Shown here piece by piece: positions 1-9,623 of a stretch of 64,000 nt of DNA. Position numbers and translations under genes: made by a program. The notes below the pieces were generated by a model that had not been told where the DNA came from, did no database searches, and saw nothing but the letters and a program-made list of their open reading frames with translations. Each line of letters begins with the position of its first letter. Position 1 is the first letter of the stretch. The stretch covers positions 1 to 64,000 of the forward strand of contig JAHHHP010000005.1 in assembly GCA_019359275.1 (NCBI GenBank), in the 5' to 3' direction. The stretch comes from Myxacorys chilensis ATA2-1-KO14. GTDB taxonomy: Bacteria; Cyanobacteriota; Cyanobacteriia; Leptolyngbyales; Leptolyngbyaceae.

Positions 1-209
1 GACGACCCCGGTTCCTGATTCACTATGCCGTAGTCGTGAACACAGGTGCGGTGCAATTCGCGTGGCTTGCGGTTGTTTTCTTCTGTTCTCTCAACTTAAC
101 CCGCAACTTGGATTAGTACTTACATCTAGAGAAAGCCTTTGAGAATTGATTATCAGATTGAAGGATTGAGAATGCGGTAGGGTGAGAGGACAACGATTTC
201 TAAGAAATT

Positions 210-992
210 ATGCGGGCAAGCAATCCTACTCTTTTGGCGCTCGACTTTGATGGTGTGATTTGTGATGGGCTGAAAGAGTATTTTCAAACGGCGTGGAGAG
301 CATATTGTCAGATTTGGCAGCCTGATCAAACGGTTCCACCACAAGGTCTTGATGAAGGCTTTTATCGATTGCGCCCTGTCGTCGAAAGTGGTTGGGAAAT
401 GCCAGTTTTGCTGCGGGCATTGATATTGAAAACGAATGAAGATGAGATCTTAGAGCGATGGGCCGCGATCGCATCGGAAATCATCGCCGAACATGAGTTA
501 AAACCTTTAGAAGTCAGTGCGATCGTAGATACCATTCGGGATCACTGGATTGCATCTGATTTAGATAGCTGGCTGGCAGAACATCGATTTTATCCAGGTG
601 TACTTCAGCGACTTCAAAAAGCCATTGCTCGTTCAACTACTTCGGTCATTATTAGTACTAAAGAAGGACGATTCATCCAACAGCTTCTGCAACAGCAAGG
701 ATTGAATTTCTCAGATTCTCAAATTTACGGTAAAGAAGCAAAGCGTTCAAAATACCAAATTTTGCAAGAGCTGCAAGAGAAATATGGTGCTGATTCGGTG
801 ATCTGGTTCATTGAAGACCGATTAAAAACATTGCAAGTTGTGCAACATCAACCTCAGTTAGAAACGGTAGAACTTTTCCTTGCAAATTGGGGTTACAACA
901 CTCCTGAAGAACGACAAGCCGCATTTAAAGATAATCGGATTCACCTCCTTTCGCTGGATCAGTTTTGTCGGGATTTTGCTGTATGGCGATGA
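210..992 (+). CDS. HAD-superfamily hydrolase (phosphatase-like)
   Basis: A 260-residue protein of the haloacid dehalogenase superfamily. The nucleophile motif DFDGV lies near residue 13 and is followed by an alpha-helical cap region. A Ser/Thr motif (IIST) lies near residue 148 and the metal-binding acidic motif IEDR near residue 194. Family members hydrolyse small phosphorylated metabolites in the cytoplasm, and phosphoglycolate-phosphatase-like proteins of this type are common in cyanobacteria. The substrate cannot be read from the sequence. It starts at ATG 210 and is transcribed toward nurA, 86 bp downstream, so co-transcription is possible. Confidence 0.8.
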   Translation: MRASNPTLLALDFDGVICDGLKEYFQTAWRAYCQIWQPDQTVPPQGLDEGFYRLRPVVESGWEMPVLLRALILKTNEDEILERWAAIASEIIAEHELKPLEVSAIVDTIRDHWIASDLDSWLAEHRFYPGVLQRLQKAIARSTTSVIISTKEGRFIQQLLQQQGLNFSDSQIYGKEAKRSKYQILQELQEKYGADSVIWFIEDRLKTLQVVQHQPQLETVELFLANWGYNTPEERQAAFKDNRIHLLSLDQFCRDFAVWR

Positions 993-1078
993 TTCTGCTG
1001 TAATTATTTTTTTCAAGTTTTTCCAAGATAGATGGCAAAGCGCTATGCTACTAGTGCAAAAGAACTGGTAGTAAGCGA

Positions 1079-2287
1079 ATGCTGGATCTAACCAAACTAG
1101 CTCAGCAGATGCAAGGCATTAGCCAACACCTAACCGTAGAGGCAACTGCAACTCGTCAACGAATCGAACGAGCCGAACTACTTATGGCACAAGCCCATGA
1201 GCGGCAAGCCGAGCTAGTAGAAATGCAGAAAACGTGGCGCGATCGCTTCATATTCACCGCCGCCGAGCCGATTGAATCGTTGAATAGCCGGATTGACATT
1301 GACTCGGCTCCGTCTGCTCACACGGTTATTGCTACCGATGGTTCTCAAATTGCGCCAAGTCACCACGAAATTGCGTACTGTTATCTAATCAACATTGGGC
1401 GTATTGTTCTACATTATGGCCAAAGCAAATTTCCCCTGTTGGATAGCTTGCCCGAAGCATTTTACCGTTCTGAAGACCTTTATGCGTCGCGGCAGTGGGG
1501 CATCCGGACTGAAGAATGGATGGGATACAAGCGTACAACTCAAGAAGCGTGTGTGCTGGCAGAATTGGCGGAAGCGTTGGTCGAAGAAGACCGCGATCGC
1601 TTAGCGCCTGCGATCGCGCTCGTTGATGGCTCACTACTGTACTGGTTTCTAGAACCATTGCCTGCTGAAGCGCGGGATCAAATCTTGACGCCCATTTTGG
1701 AGGCGTGGGATAAGCTGCGATCGCTTGACGTTCCGTTAGTTGGATATATTAGTGCGTCTCGCAGTGGTGAAGCGTTAAATTTTTTGCGGCTCCAGAGTTG
1801 CGCCTATCTTGCCCCTGATTGCGCCTCTCATTGTGCCGGACAAACAGGTCGCGAAGCGTCTTCCAATCGCGCTCCCTGCCAAGTGCTTGATCCTTTGAAA
1901 GACACAGCGTTGTGGAGAAGACTGCTACAGCCTGGGCAGCGCAGCCCCTTATGGAAAAGTTCGGCACGAATTCAAGAGTTCTATGGAGATCATGCAATTC
2001 ATTTCTGCTACGTGCATGTGGGTAGCGAGATTGCGCGGGTTGAGGTTCCAGGCTGGGTGGCGAGCGATCGCGAGATGTTAGATTCAGCATTAAGTCTGGT
2101 GTTAGCCCAAGTCCAAAAGGGCTATGGCTATCCGGTAGCCTTGGCAGAAGCGCATAATCAAGCGGTGGTAAGAGGCGGCGATCGCGCTCGGTTTTTTGCC
2201 TTACTTGAACAACAAATGATTCGAGCTGGACTCAAAAATGTGGGAACGTCTTATAAGGAAACTCGTAAGCGGGGCAGCATTGCATAA
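1079..2287 (+). CDS. nurA: NurA-domain DNA repair nuclease
   Basis: A 402-residue NurA-domain protein. After a helical N-terminus rich in Ala/Glu/Arg, the family signature ATDGSQI (about residues 88-94) supplies the first catalytic aspartate, and a second acidic motif ALVDGSLL follows near residue 182. NurA is a 5'-3' DNA end-resection nuclease that in archaea and some bacteria works with the HerA ATPase. No herA gene is present in this window. The TAA stop shares its last base with the ATG of mntA at 2287, so nurA, mntA and hepT look translationally coupled. The domain call is firm; a role in end resection here is inference from the family. Confidence 0.85.
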   Translation: MLDLTKLAQQMQGISQHLTVEATATRQRIERAELLMAQAHERQAELVEMQKTWRDRFIFTAAEPIESLNSRIDIDSAPSAHTVIATDGSQIAPSHHEIAYCYLINIGRIVLHYGQSKFPLLDSLPEAFYRSEDLYASRQWGIRTEEWMGYKRTTQEACVLAELAEALVEEDRDRLAPAIALVDGSLLYWFLEPLPAEARDQILTPILEAWDKLRSLDVPLVGYISASRSGEALNFLRLQSCAYLAPDCASHCAGQTGREASSNRAPCQVLDPLKDTALWRRLLQPGQRSPLWKSSARIQEFYGDHAIHFCYVHVGSEIARVEVPGWVASDREMLDSALSLVLAQVQKGYGYPVALAEAHNQAVVRGGDRARFFALLEQQMIRAGLKNVGTSYKETRKRGSIA

Positions 2288-2574
2288 TGAACTTTCAAGA
2301 CTTGCAAGAAAAGCGGGATGAAATATTAGCGATCGCAGCAAAACACGGCGCTCTTAATGTCCGTGTCTTCGGTTCTGTGGTACGTGGTGAAGCAACTCCA
2401 GAGAGCGATGTTGATTTTCTGATTGATTTAGGCGAAAAACGAAGTCCCTGGTTTCCAACCGGATTAATTCGCGATCTTGAAAGCCTATTGGGTCGAAAAG
2501 TTGACGTCGTAACTGAAAGATCGGTGCATTACTTTATCCGCGACCAGATTTTAAGAGAAGCAAAACCACTATGA
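2287..2574 (+). CDS. mntA: MntA-like nucleotidyltransferase antitoxin
   Basis: A 95-residue minimal nucleotidyltransferase. The motif GSX10DXD is complete: G29-S30, then ten residues, then D41-V-D43. In characterised HEPN/MNT pairs the MNT protein uses ATP to AMPylate a tyrosine of its partner HEPN toxin and so neutralises it. The gene overlaps the nurA stop by one base and overlaps the next gene by four bases (ATGA), which is the usual arrangement for the antitoxin of such a pair. Function follows from motif and context; there is no direct evidence of activity. Confidence 0.85.
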   Translation: MNFQDLQEKRDEILAIAAKHGALNVRVFGSVVRGEATPESDVDFLIDLGEKRSPWFPTGLIRDLESLLGRKVDVVTERSVHYFIRDQILREAKPL

Positions 2575-2912
2575 GAAACAATAGGGTTTATCTCATTCAT
2601 ATACGAGATTGTATTTCTAGATTAGAAGAGTATACAGTTGATGGAAAAGCTGCATTTTTAGCAGATATAAAGACACAAGATGCAGTAATCAGAAATCTGC
2701 AAACCATGTGTGAGTCGACCCAACGATTACCGCTTGAGTGGAAAGCAATTTGCTTGGACATGGACTGGCAAGGAATTTCTGATTTCCGTAATGTTCTGAC
2801 TCATCAATATTTAGAGATTGATCTTGAAGTCGTCTGGGATGTTGTTGAAACCTACTTGCCGCCTTTAAAGATAGCAATCGAAGAGATTTCTCAAGAATTT
2901 TGGAACGTTTAG
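2571..2912 (+). CDS. hepT: HepT-like HEPN-domain toxin (DUF86 type)
   Basis: A 113-residue all-helical HEPN protein. The RNase motif and modification site RX4HXY is intact: R73-N-V-L-T-H78-Q-Y80. In the family, Arg and His form the RNA-cleaving site and the Tyr is AMPylated by MntA. The start ATG overlaps the mntA stop, so the pair is translationally coupled. It converges on xseB, overlapping it by 4 bp at the 3' ends. The pair is likely a type VII toxin-antitoxin system; the RNA target is unknown. Confidence 0.85.
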   Translation: MRNNRVYLIHIRDCISRLEEYTVDGKAAFLADIKTQDAVIRNLQTMCESTQRLPLEWKAICLDMDWQGISDFRNVLTHQYLEIDLEVVWDVVETYLPPLKIAIEEISQEFWNV

Positions 2913-3133
2913 AATTCAGCTTCGTCGGTCAATGTTTCAATTAACAAGTCAACTTGTTTCTGTCGTTCGGCTAGAAAAGATTCGCATTGGCGCAAGTACT
3001 CGACTGCCGCAGAAAACTCTTCAAAAACAGCCGCAAGCTCTAGTTCGCCAGATTCAATTCTTGTCAAAATTTCTTCAACTCTAGCAACCGTTCTTTCGTA
3101 ATTCCAATGCTCGTAATCAGGTGAAGATGGCAA
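2909..3133 (-). CDS. xseB: exodeoxyribonuclease VII small subunit
   Basis: A 74-residue XseB. It has the helical hairpin with conserved YE..V..VEEI near the N-terminus and the pattern ESGEL.L...F.E...A..Y...C, typical of the small subunit that binds the C-terminal helices of XseA. The only usable start upstream of the conserved region is TTG at 3133, preceded by an AAGG about 8 bases away; an in-frame stop lies about 50 bases further up. It sits 86 bp downstream of xseA, so the two probably form one operon that makes the exonuclease VII complex for single-stranded DNA degradation. Confidence 0.88.
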   Translation of the reverse strand: MPSSPDYEHWNYERTVARVEEILTRIESGELELAAVFEEFSAAVEYLRQCESFLAERQKQVDLLIETLTDEAEF

Positions 3134-3219
3134 GCGAGTTACCTTAGCAGCAGTTTTGGGACTTAGCCATACGTTACCCTAAAAACAAGCGAAGTAGGCG
3201 TTCTCTTCTCTGTTAGTTC

Positions 3220-4473
3220 CTATTTAGAGAACTTAGGTGAAGCACCTGATACATCAGTAACTGTAACCTTAATGTGTCCTTGACCGAGTTGAATGGTTAA
3301 ATTTTCGTTCTGATTTACATCATTGATTGATCGCACAATTCTGCCGTTCTGCTGCCTTACCACCGCATAGCCTCGCTGCAAGACGGCTTGAGGATCAAGA
3401 GTCGTCAATTTTTCTTGCAGCATTTGATGATGTTGCTGTGCGGATTGAAAGCGACGTTGGGTGGATTGAATCAGCCGTTGCTGTAGCCAAGACACGACTT
3501 GATACTCTTGTTTAAGTAACCGATCGAGCTTTAATCGACCGAAGCGATCGCGCATTGTCTGCACGCGATCGCGTTCACCGCTCAGATATCTGTTCACAGC
3601 CTGGTTTAAGGCGTTCAGCCGCTCCCCATGCTCAACCCGCAAATCTGCAAGACAAGGAACCGCTAATTCGGCAGCAGCAGTGGGCGTGTGGACATGAACA
3701 TCTGCTGCTAAATCCGCCAACGACTCGTCGCGCTGATGCCCAATGCCCGCAATGACCGGAATGGGACAGTTTGCCACCGCTCGTACCACAATTTCATGAT
3801 CAAAACAGGCCATATCCTCGATCGCACCGCCGCCGCGTGATAGAATTAGTACATCCGCTCTATTGTCGCGTTCGACTCGAGCGATCGCGGCCACAATAGA
3901 CGCCGGAGCCTGATCTCCTTGGACAAGTGCCGGAGAGAACAGGACACGCAATCCTGGATAGCGACGCTTTAGCGTGCGTTGGATATCACCCCAAGCTGCA
4001 GCCTGGGGTGAGGTGACAACGGCTACAGTTTGCGGATGAAGCGGTAGAGGACGCTTTCGCTCTGGGTCGAACAGTCCTTCTACCTCTAGGCGATGCCGCA
4101 ATTGGCGGTAGCGCAATGCTCTTAATCCTTCTCCTGCGGGCAGGGCTTGCCACACAATCAGTTGGTAAGTACCCCGGTGGGGTTGCACATGCACCCGACC
4201 CAGCAAAATAAATTGCTCTCCCTGAACCGGTAACGTCGCTAACTTATGCAACTGACTGTTCCAGATCACACAACTGATTGCGGCTTTAGCATCCGGGTCT
4301 TGCAGCGTGAAAAACAAGCCACTCTTGTATTGCGTTGCGCTCGATACTTCTCCCGTAATCCAAACTTGGCGCAACTGATCATCTTGCTCAAGCAGGAGCT
4401 GGATGTACGCCGTGAGACCCGCCACAGAAAGGGCGGTATCTGGCACCAGTAAAGACGGCAAATTAGAGGTCAT
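3220..4473 (-). CDS. xseA: exodeoxyribonuclease VII large subunit
   Basis: A 417-residue XseA. It has an N-terminal OB-fold (about residues 15-110, with VWITGEVSS), then the catalytic core with VTSPQAAAWGDIQRTL, LSRGGGAIEDM (SRGGG loop) and IAGIGHQRDESLAD...HTPTAAAE. A long helical C-terminus binds XseB. The enzyme degrades single-stranded DNA from both ends in repair and mismatch correction. It is transcribed divergently from recA across a 196-bp region, so the two repair genes may share a control region, although no convincing LexA box was found there. Confidence 0.95.
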   Translation of the reverse strand: MTSNLPSLLVPDTALSVAGLTAYIQLLLEQDDQLRQVWITGEVSSATQYKSGLFFTLQDPDAKAAISCVIWNSQLHKLATLPVQGEQFILLGRVHVQPHRGTYQLIVWQALPAGEGLRALRYRQLRHRLEVEGLFDPERKRPLPLHPQTVAVVTSPQAAAWGDIQRTLKRRYPGLRVLFSPALVQGDQAPASIVAAIARVERDNRADVLILSRGGGAIEDMACFDHEIVVRAVANCPIPVIAGIGHQRDESLADLAADVHVHTPTAAAELAVPCLADLRVEHGERLNALNQAVNRYLSGERDRVQTMRDRFGRLKLDRLLKQEYQVVSWLQQRLIQSTQRRFQSAQQHHQMLQEKLTTLDPQAVLQRGYAVVRQQNGRIVRSINDVNQNENLTIQLGQGHIKVTVTDVSGASPKFSK

Positions 4474-4669
4474 CGTGTGTACCCTGGAAGAAGAGCCAAT
4501 TTACACCTTACCGAGCAACTTGACCGAGCAAATCGTAGAATAGCTGCTTCCATGCTACATAAGTTTGAGAATGAGTTGTTCGTCCTACATCGTTAGTTGT
4601 TAGATACTAGTCATACCTAACCTCGACCATTCTTTCCCCCACCCCATACTTTCATTTTCTGAGGCGCTA

Positions 4670-5743
4670 ATGGCAACAAAAACAGAGAGTTCTGACAAGC
4701 AAAAAGCACTAAGCATGGTGCTGACTCAAATTGAGCGCAACTTTGGTAAAGGCAGCATTATGCGCTTGGGCGATGCCACCCGAATGAAGGTGGAAACGAT
4801 TTCGAGTGGCGCACTGACGCTAGATCTGGCACTTGGTGGTGGCTTGCCCAAAGGTCGAGTGATTGAGGTTTACGGTCCTGAAAGTTCGGGTAAAACGACG
4901 ATCGCGCTTCATGCTGTGGCAGAAGTTCAGAAAGCTGGTGGCGTAGCCGCGTATGTCGATGCAGAACATGCCCTTGATCCGGCGTATGCCGCTAACTTAG
5001 GGGTAGACATTGAGAATCTGTTAGTGTCTCAACCGGATACTGGAGAAGCGGCGTTAGAAATTGTTGATCAATTGGTGCGATCGACGGCTGTAGACATCGT
5101 GGTCATTGACTCGGTAGCTGCTCTCGTGCCTCGCGCTGAGATTGAAGGTGAGATGGGCGATTCTCACATGGGTCTGCAAGCGCGTCTAATGAGCCAAGCC
5201 TTGCGCAAGATCACTGGAAACATTGGTAAATCTGGCTGTACGGTAGTATTCATCAACCAGTTGCGTCAGAAGATTGGCGTCACTTACGGTAGCCCTGAGA
5301 CGACCACAGGTGGACAAGCGCTGAAGTATTACGCCTCGGTGCGACTCGATATTCGCCGGATTCAAACGCTGAAGAAGGGCAACGAAGAGTATGGCACTCG
5401 CGCCAAGGTGAAAGTCGCGAAGAATAAAGTCGCGCCGCCATTCCGCATTGCGGAGTTTGACATCATCTTTGGTAAGGGTATCTCGACGCTGGGCTGTCTG
5501 ATTGATATGGCAGAAGAAACGGGCGTTGTGGTTCGCAAGGGGGCTTGGTATAGCTACAACGGCGACAATATTAGCCAAGGTCGCGACAATGCGATTAAGT
5601 ACATGGAAGAAAAGCCTGAATTTGCCGTGGAAGTTGAGAAACTGGTGCGCGAGAAGCTAGAAATGGGCGCTGAGGTTTCGGCGAACACGGTTGGTGTAGT
5701 CGATGAGCATGATATCGACGATGATGGTGAGCTAGAAGAATAA
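4670..5743 (+). CDS. recA: recombinase RecA
   Basis: A 357-residue RecA of normal length. It has Walker A GPESSGKT (about residues 69-76), the Walker B strand [11 protein letters not shown], loop L2 with the [10 protein letters not shown] segment, and the acidic C-terminal tail (DDDGELEE) that modulates DNA binding. It catalyses homologous pairing and strand exchange, and in bacteria stimulates LexA-type self-cleavage. It starts at ATG 4670. A hairpin with an 8-bp stem lies 56 bp past the stop. It is divergent from xseA. Confidence 0.98.
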   Translation: MATKTESSDKQKALSMVLTQIERNFGKGSIMRLGDATRMKVETISSGALTLDLALGGGLPKGRVIEVYGPESSGKTTIALHAVAEVQKAGGVAAYVDAEHALDPAYAANLGVDIENLLVSQPDTGEAALEIVDQLVRSTAVDIVVIDSVAALVPRAEIEGEMGDSHMGLQARLMSQALRKITGNIGKSGCTVVFINQLRQKIGVTYGSPETTTGGQALKYYASVRLDIRRIQTLKKGNEEYGTRAKVKVAKNKVAPPFRIAEFDIIFGKGISTLGCLIDMAEETGVVVRKGAWYSYNGDNISQGRDNAIKYMEEKPEFAVEVEKLVREKLEMGAEVSANTVGVVDEHDIDDDGELEE

Positions 5744-5798
5744 GCGCAGTTTGCCTCACAGAAACTTGCAAGAGCGCGTTAATAGTTTAAGAGTACTA

Positions 5799-5822
5799 GG
5801 GTAGGCGGTTGCCTACCCTTTC
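5799..5822 (+). terminator. hairpin downstream of recA
   Basis: A perfect 8-bp stem GGGTAGGC/GCCTACCC with loop GGTT, followed by TTT. It fits a modest rho-independent terminator for recA; the T-tract is short. Confidence 0.6.
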
Positions 5823-6011
5823 GAGTATTAGGAATCAAATTTGAGAAAAAACAATTCTGAGTGTTACAAGCATTGCTTTTACTCTATTGTTATGGATTAA
5901 GAATAGTTGCGTTGATCCGTGAAGTATCCAGTATTCTGAAACTGTGATAATTCCCGGCTTCTACATCACTGCTTAACCCATATACCTTTGCTCCGCAGTC
6001 TTTTTGACACT

Positions 6012-6749
6012 ATGAAACTTTGCGTTTTTCATACTCCTGAACTTACTCCTGACCAGAATCATGCGGATTGCGCGATCGCGATCGATGTGTTGAGAGCCAC
6101 AAGCACGATCGCAACGGCATTAGCGGTAGGAGCTGAAGCGGTTCAGGTCTTTAGTGATATGGACAAGCTGATGCACGAAAGCGAAAGCTGGATGCCAGAG
6201 AAACGGTTACGGGCGGGTGAGCGGGGTGGCAGCAAGGTGGCAGGCTGCGATTTAGGAAATTCTCCGCTTGACTGCACGCCTCAGTTAATGGATGAAAAAC
6301 GTCTCTTCATCAGCACAACGAACGGAACGCGGGCGCTCCAGAAAATTCAGGCATCGCCAACCGTTTTAGCGGCAGCATTGATTAACCGCAAGGCGATTGT
6401 CGAATATTTGCTCAAGCAGCGACCGGAAACCGTATGGATTGTGAACGCAGGATGGGAAGGCTCGTTCGCGTTAGAAGATACGGTCTGTGCAGGTGCGATC
6501 GCGCATACTCTAACTGAAAGACTTGACTGCTCACTGGAGGAGATCACGGGCAACGATGAAGTAGTGGGCGCAGTGACTCTCTATCAGCAGTGGAAAGAGA
6601 ATCTATTGGAACTCTTTCACCATGCCAGTCACGGTAAGCGCTTGCTTAAACTCGATTGCCATGACGATTTGAAATATTGCGCCGGATTAGATGTGCTAGA
6701 TGTTGTGCCAATTCAGCGTGAGATTGGAGTGCTGGTGAAAAACAGCTAG
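6012..6749 (+). CDS. comB: 2-phosphosulfolactate phosphatase family protein
   Basis: A 245-residue ComB-family protein. The signature region [18 protein letters not shown] near the N-terminus and the glycine-rich [16 protein letters not shown] segment match the family, as do [12 protein letters not shown] and the [17 protein letters not shown] region. In archaea ComB makes sulfolactate for coenzyme M. Cyanobacteria carry homologues although they make no coenzyme M, so the substrate here is uncertain. I prefer ATG 6012 ([13 protein letters not shown]) over a TTG at 5988 because family members begin at this point. Confidence 0.85.
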   Translation: MKLCVFHTPELTPDQNHADCAIAIDVLRATSTIATALAVGAEAVQVFSDMDKLMHESESWMPEKRLRAGERGGSKVAGCDLGNSPLDCTPQLMDEKRLFISTTNGTRALQKIQASPTVLAAALINRKAIVEYLLKQRPETVWIVNAGWEGSFALEDTVCAGAIAHTLTERLDCSLEEITGNDEVVGAVTLYQQWKENLLELFHHASHGKRLLKLDCHDDLKYCAGLDVLDVVPIQREIGVLVKNS

Positions 6750-7461
6750 TCTGAGGAAGTTTTAGCTAGGGCGATAAAAGTGCTAATTTTTGACATCTGA
6801 TGGATTTAGATATCGTTAGAACTTTTCGCAAGACTATTGAGTAAAGTTCTGTTTCAACCAAAAAGAGAGGCAAGCGCTTGCCTCTCTTTTTCTATGCCTA
6901 ATCTCTTTTTCTATGCCTAATCTAGAGTCAGAACCGCTTGCTCTATCAGCGCTTCAGCCAAATATTAAGTTTTTATGCAATTCAAAAACACACGCCTATA
7001 ATATGAACGATTGTTAAGCAAAGCAAAAGTAGACGCTTTCAGCCGAAAGGAACTGGTTTTATAGCTTATTGGATCAGCAAATTCAGCGATCGCGCCTTTC
7101 TGAACGCAAGCTTTCAATCAAAAACCGTCACACTCTGTTTTTAAAGTTTAATAAACTTCATCAAACTAGAGTAAGATGAGTCAGTAGGTATTAATCCTCA
7201 TCGGATTAACCTCCTCCTTTCTCGATCCGCTCAATACAGCCTTTTGGTTGATTGAACTGTGGGATTTGTGGATAGTCACCGCCTCGCCTTGAGACACTTC
7301 GATTCACTCGCGAATCCTGCTTAGCTCACTTATCGATTTAAAGATTTGGCACACTACAGCCTCTTGCTTCACCCGATACACGAGCCTCTTTGCGGATTGA
7401 TTAGGTGTGCTTCACATCGAACCGACCTCTCTACATCCCTACAAACCTGGTTTCAGTTCTA
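6750..7461. other. non-coding region between comB and ndhD
   Basis: About 710 bp with no convincing gene. It contains the comB terminator palindrome (6861-6890). A 19-bp tandem duplication follows directly (unit TCTCTTTTTCTATGCCTAA, about 6884-6921). Near 7191-7209 there is a small hairpin TTAATCC/GGATTAA in the region that should form the ndhD leader. The long leader suggests regulated ndhD transcription, but I see no clear promoter. Confidence 0.6.
6861..6892 (+). terminator. terminator after comB
   Basis: A perfect 30-bp palindrome (arm AAAAGAGAGGCAAGC and its complement) whose 3' arm ends in a T-rich run. It could act in both directions. Confidence 0.8.
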
Positions 7462-9066
7462 ATGGTGAGTACCTCTTTTCCTTGGCTAACGACCCTAATC
7501 CTGCTGCCCCTGGTAGCCTCTCTCTTAATCCCGATCCTGCCTGACAAACAGGGCAAAACAGTACGCTGGTATGCTTTGGGCATTGGACTACTTGATTTTG
7601 CGCTCTCGGTCTACGCGGTTTGGAGCCACTACGACTTCCAAAATCCTGATTTTCAATTGGCTGAGAGCTATGCTTGGGTGCCGCAAGTTGGTATTAATTG
7701 GTCGGTTGCGGTCGATGGAATCTCGATGCCGCTCGTTGTTTTAGCGGGATTAGTTACCACTTTATCGATGCTGGCAGCCTGGCAGGTGAAAGAAAAGCCC
7801 AGGCTTTTTTATTTTCTGATGCTAGTGATGTATTCCGCTCAGATTGGCGTCTTCTGCGCTCAAGACATGATTCAGTTCTTTCTTATGTGGGAAGTTGAAC
7901 TGGTTCCGGTCTACATCCTGATTTCGATTTGGGGTGGTCCGAAGCGGCTCTATGCGGGTACTAAATTTATTCTTTATACGGCAGTTGGTTCTATCTTCAT
8001 TCTGGTTGCTGCTTTAGCAATGGCATTTTCGGGCGATGTGATTACCTTTAACCTGCATGAGTTGGGCTTGAAGGAATACTCCTTGCCGTTTGAGCTATGT
8101 GTTTATGCTGGATTGCTGATTGCGTATGGCGTTAAGTTACCTATCTTCCCGCTTCACACATGGTTGCCAGATGCTCATGGTGAAGCATCGGCTCCGGTTT
8201 CAATGATTCTGGCTGGAGTATTGCTAAAGATGGGTGGCTATGCCCTCATTCGTATGAATGTGGAAATGTTGCCTCATGCTCATGTTTACTTCGCCCCAAT
8301 TCTGGCGATTCTCGGTATTGTCAATATTATTTACGGAGCATTAGCGTCTTTTGGTCAGCGAAATCTGAAGCGTCGGATGGCGTATTCGTCGATCTCTCAC
8401 ATGGGCTTTGTGCTGCTGGGAATTGCCTCATTTACTGAATTGGGTATGAATGGGGCAGTGCTACAAATGCTCTCTCACGGATTGATTGCACCCGCGTTGT
8501 TCTTCTTGGCTGGAATTGTCTACGATCGCACCCATACTCTCAATATGGATGATATGGGCGGATTGGCGAAGAAGATGCCGACAACCTTTGCTCTATTTAC
8601 CATCTGTTCAATGGCATCCTTGGCACTGCCAGGAATGAGCGGCTTTGTCGGGGAATTGGCAATTTTCTTAGGCTTCACCACGAGCGATGCTTACACTTCT
8701 GCCTTTAAGGGCGTTGTGGTTCTACTAGCAGCGGTGGGTCTGATCATTACGCCGATTTACCTGCTGTCGATGCTGCGCGAAATGTTCTACGGCAAAGAAG
8801 GTAAAGCGGTTGCACAGAACATTGTGTTAGATGCGAAACCAAGAGAGTTTTTCATCGCGGCTTGTCTGCTACTGCCAATCATTGGGATCGGGTTGTATCC
8901 AAAGCTGGCGACTCAAACCTATGACGTGAAAACGGTTGAGATCGCAAGTCATGCGCGCAATGCAATTCCGGTAATTGCCAGCCAAGCGTATCAAGATTTG
9001 CCTCAGTTTGCGATCGCGCCAAAGCTGCCTGCTGCAAATGCTGAGCTTTTAGGCATGGTCAAGTAA
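7462..9066 (+). CDS. ndhD: NAD(P)H-quinone oxidoreductase subunit 4 (NdhD1/D2 type)
   Basis: A 534-residue polytopic membrane protein of the proton-pumping ND4/NuoM/NdhD family. It shows many hydrophobic helices and the conserved [12 protein letters not shown] segment with the membrane glutamate. It also has the [39 protein letters not shown] block with the key lysine and histidine. It is part of the thylakoid NDH-1 complex in respiration and cyclic electron flow. The type resembles NdhD1/NdhD2 rather than the CO2-uptake NdhD3/D4, but this is by recollection. I chose ATG 7462 ([11 protein letters not shown]), as family proteins start here; a GTG at 7405 gives an odd extension. No ndhF lies next to it. 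Confidence 0.92.
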   Translation: MVSTSFPWLTTLILLPLVASLLIPILPDKQGKTVRWYALGIGLLDFALSVYAVWSHYDFQNPDFQLAESYAWVPQVGINWSVAVDGISMPLVVLAGLVTTLSMLAAWQVKEKPRLFYFLMLVMYSAQIGVFCAQDMIQFFLMWEVELVPVYILISIWGGPKRLYAGTKFILYTAVGSIFILVAALAMAFSGDVITFNLHELGLKEYSLPFELCVYAGLLIAYGVKLPIFPLHTWLPDAHGEASAPVSMILAGVLLKMGGYALIRMNVEMLPHAHVYFAPILAILGIVNIIYGALASFGQRNLKRRMAYSSISHMGFVLLGIASFTELGMNGAVLQMLSHGLIAPALFFLAGIVYDRTHTLNMDDMGGLAKKMPTTFALFTICSMASLALPGMSGFVGELAIFLGFTTSDAYTSAFKGVVVLLAAVGLIITPIYLLSMLREMFYGKEGKAVAQNIVLDAKPREFFIAACLLLPIIGIGLYPKLATQTYDVKTVEIASHARNAIPVIASQAYQDLPQFAIAPKLPAANAELLGMVK

Positions 9067-9090
9067 ATCTCTCGTAAATATTGCTGCACG

Positions 9091-9118
9091 CCTGGGGGTT
9101 CTCCCCCAGGTTTTTTTT
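9091..9118 (+). terminator. terminator after ndhD
   Basis: Stem CCTGGGGG/CCCCCAGG with loop TTCT, followed by eight T residues, 25 bp past the ndhD stop. A textbook intrinsic terminator. Confidence 0.95.
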
Positions 9119-9623
9119 GGACTCATATTTATGATTTACAGAAAGCGACCTGAACAGACGTAGAGCAGTAGATGCAAGAAACGTTTGCATTTACAAAGGA
9201 TGAGCAAAGAAGGTCTACCGTTCACGGGGTGACAACGACCTTGAAGCGCTTGTCTAGTAGGAAATTCAGGCATTGAGCAGCAGAAAGAATCTGGTTTTGA
9301 TTCTATTAAAAAATACATATCGCTGCTTGGATCAGGCATTTTATCAGGCCTTAGCTAGAGCGAATGTTCTACAAATAGCAAAAGCAATGCCGTTTTTTAT
9401 CGGTAGCAGAATGGCTGTAACTGCGCTGTAGTGATGATTACAGGCTCGTTGTCACCCCCTGAAGGTCTACCGATTCCTGGGCCAGCAACGTGCCATGAAG
9501 TTACTGGAAGGGGATCAGTATGTGGAAGTTGGCATGTTCAGAAAAAATGACGGCATTCAATACCAGACATTTTTAGGATTCAACCTAACCCCAACCCATA
9601 TTTTTCAAGCGGTGTAGTGATGA
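9119..9623. other. decayed segment with repeats between ndhD and panB
   Basis: About 500 bp without an intact gene. A 13-bp inverted pair GGGGTGACAACGA (9226-9238) and TCGTTGTCACCCC (9446-9458) is present. The 12-mer GAAGGTCTACCG occurs at 9209-9220 and 9461-9472. The 13-mer TGTAGTGATGATT occurs at about 9427 and 9613, bracketing a fragment of open frame. The pattern suggests leftovers of an inserted element; no transposase could be recognised. Confidence 0.5.
9438..9617 (+). pseudogene. C-terminal fragment of an unidentified protein
   Basis: An open frame of 59 codons, preceded in frame by three consecutive stops and ending at TAG 9615-9617. The translation is protein-like (for example EGDQYVEVGMFRKNDG and QYQTFLGFNL), with an internal ATG at 9495 that has no ribosome binding site. 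It looks like the last part of a longer gene that has lost its front. I do not recognise the family. It may instead be a short expressed ORF of 40 residues. Confidence 0.4.

Noticed and set aside
1..209. End of an upstream gene or RNA at the window edge
   Set aside because: No frame with protein-like sequence and no tRNA or rRNA fold is visible; the stretch is treated as non-coding.
4474..4669. Possible LexA box between xseA and recA
   Set aside because: No match to the cyanobacterial RGTAC-N3-DGTWCB pattern was found; only loose ACTAG-like sequence is present.
5186..5578. Open frame antisense to recA (130 codons)
   Set aside because: It has no ribosome binding site, lies wholly inside recA and its composition mirrors recA codon usage.
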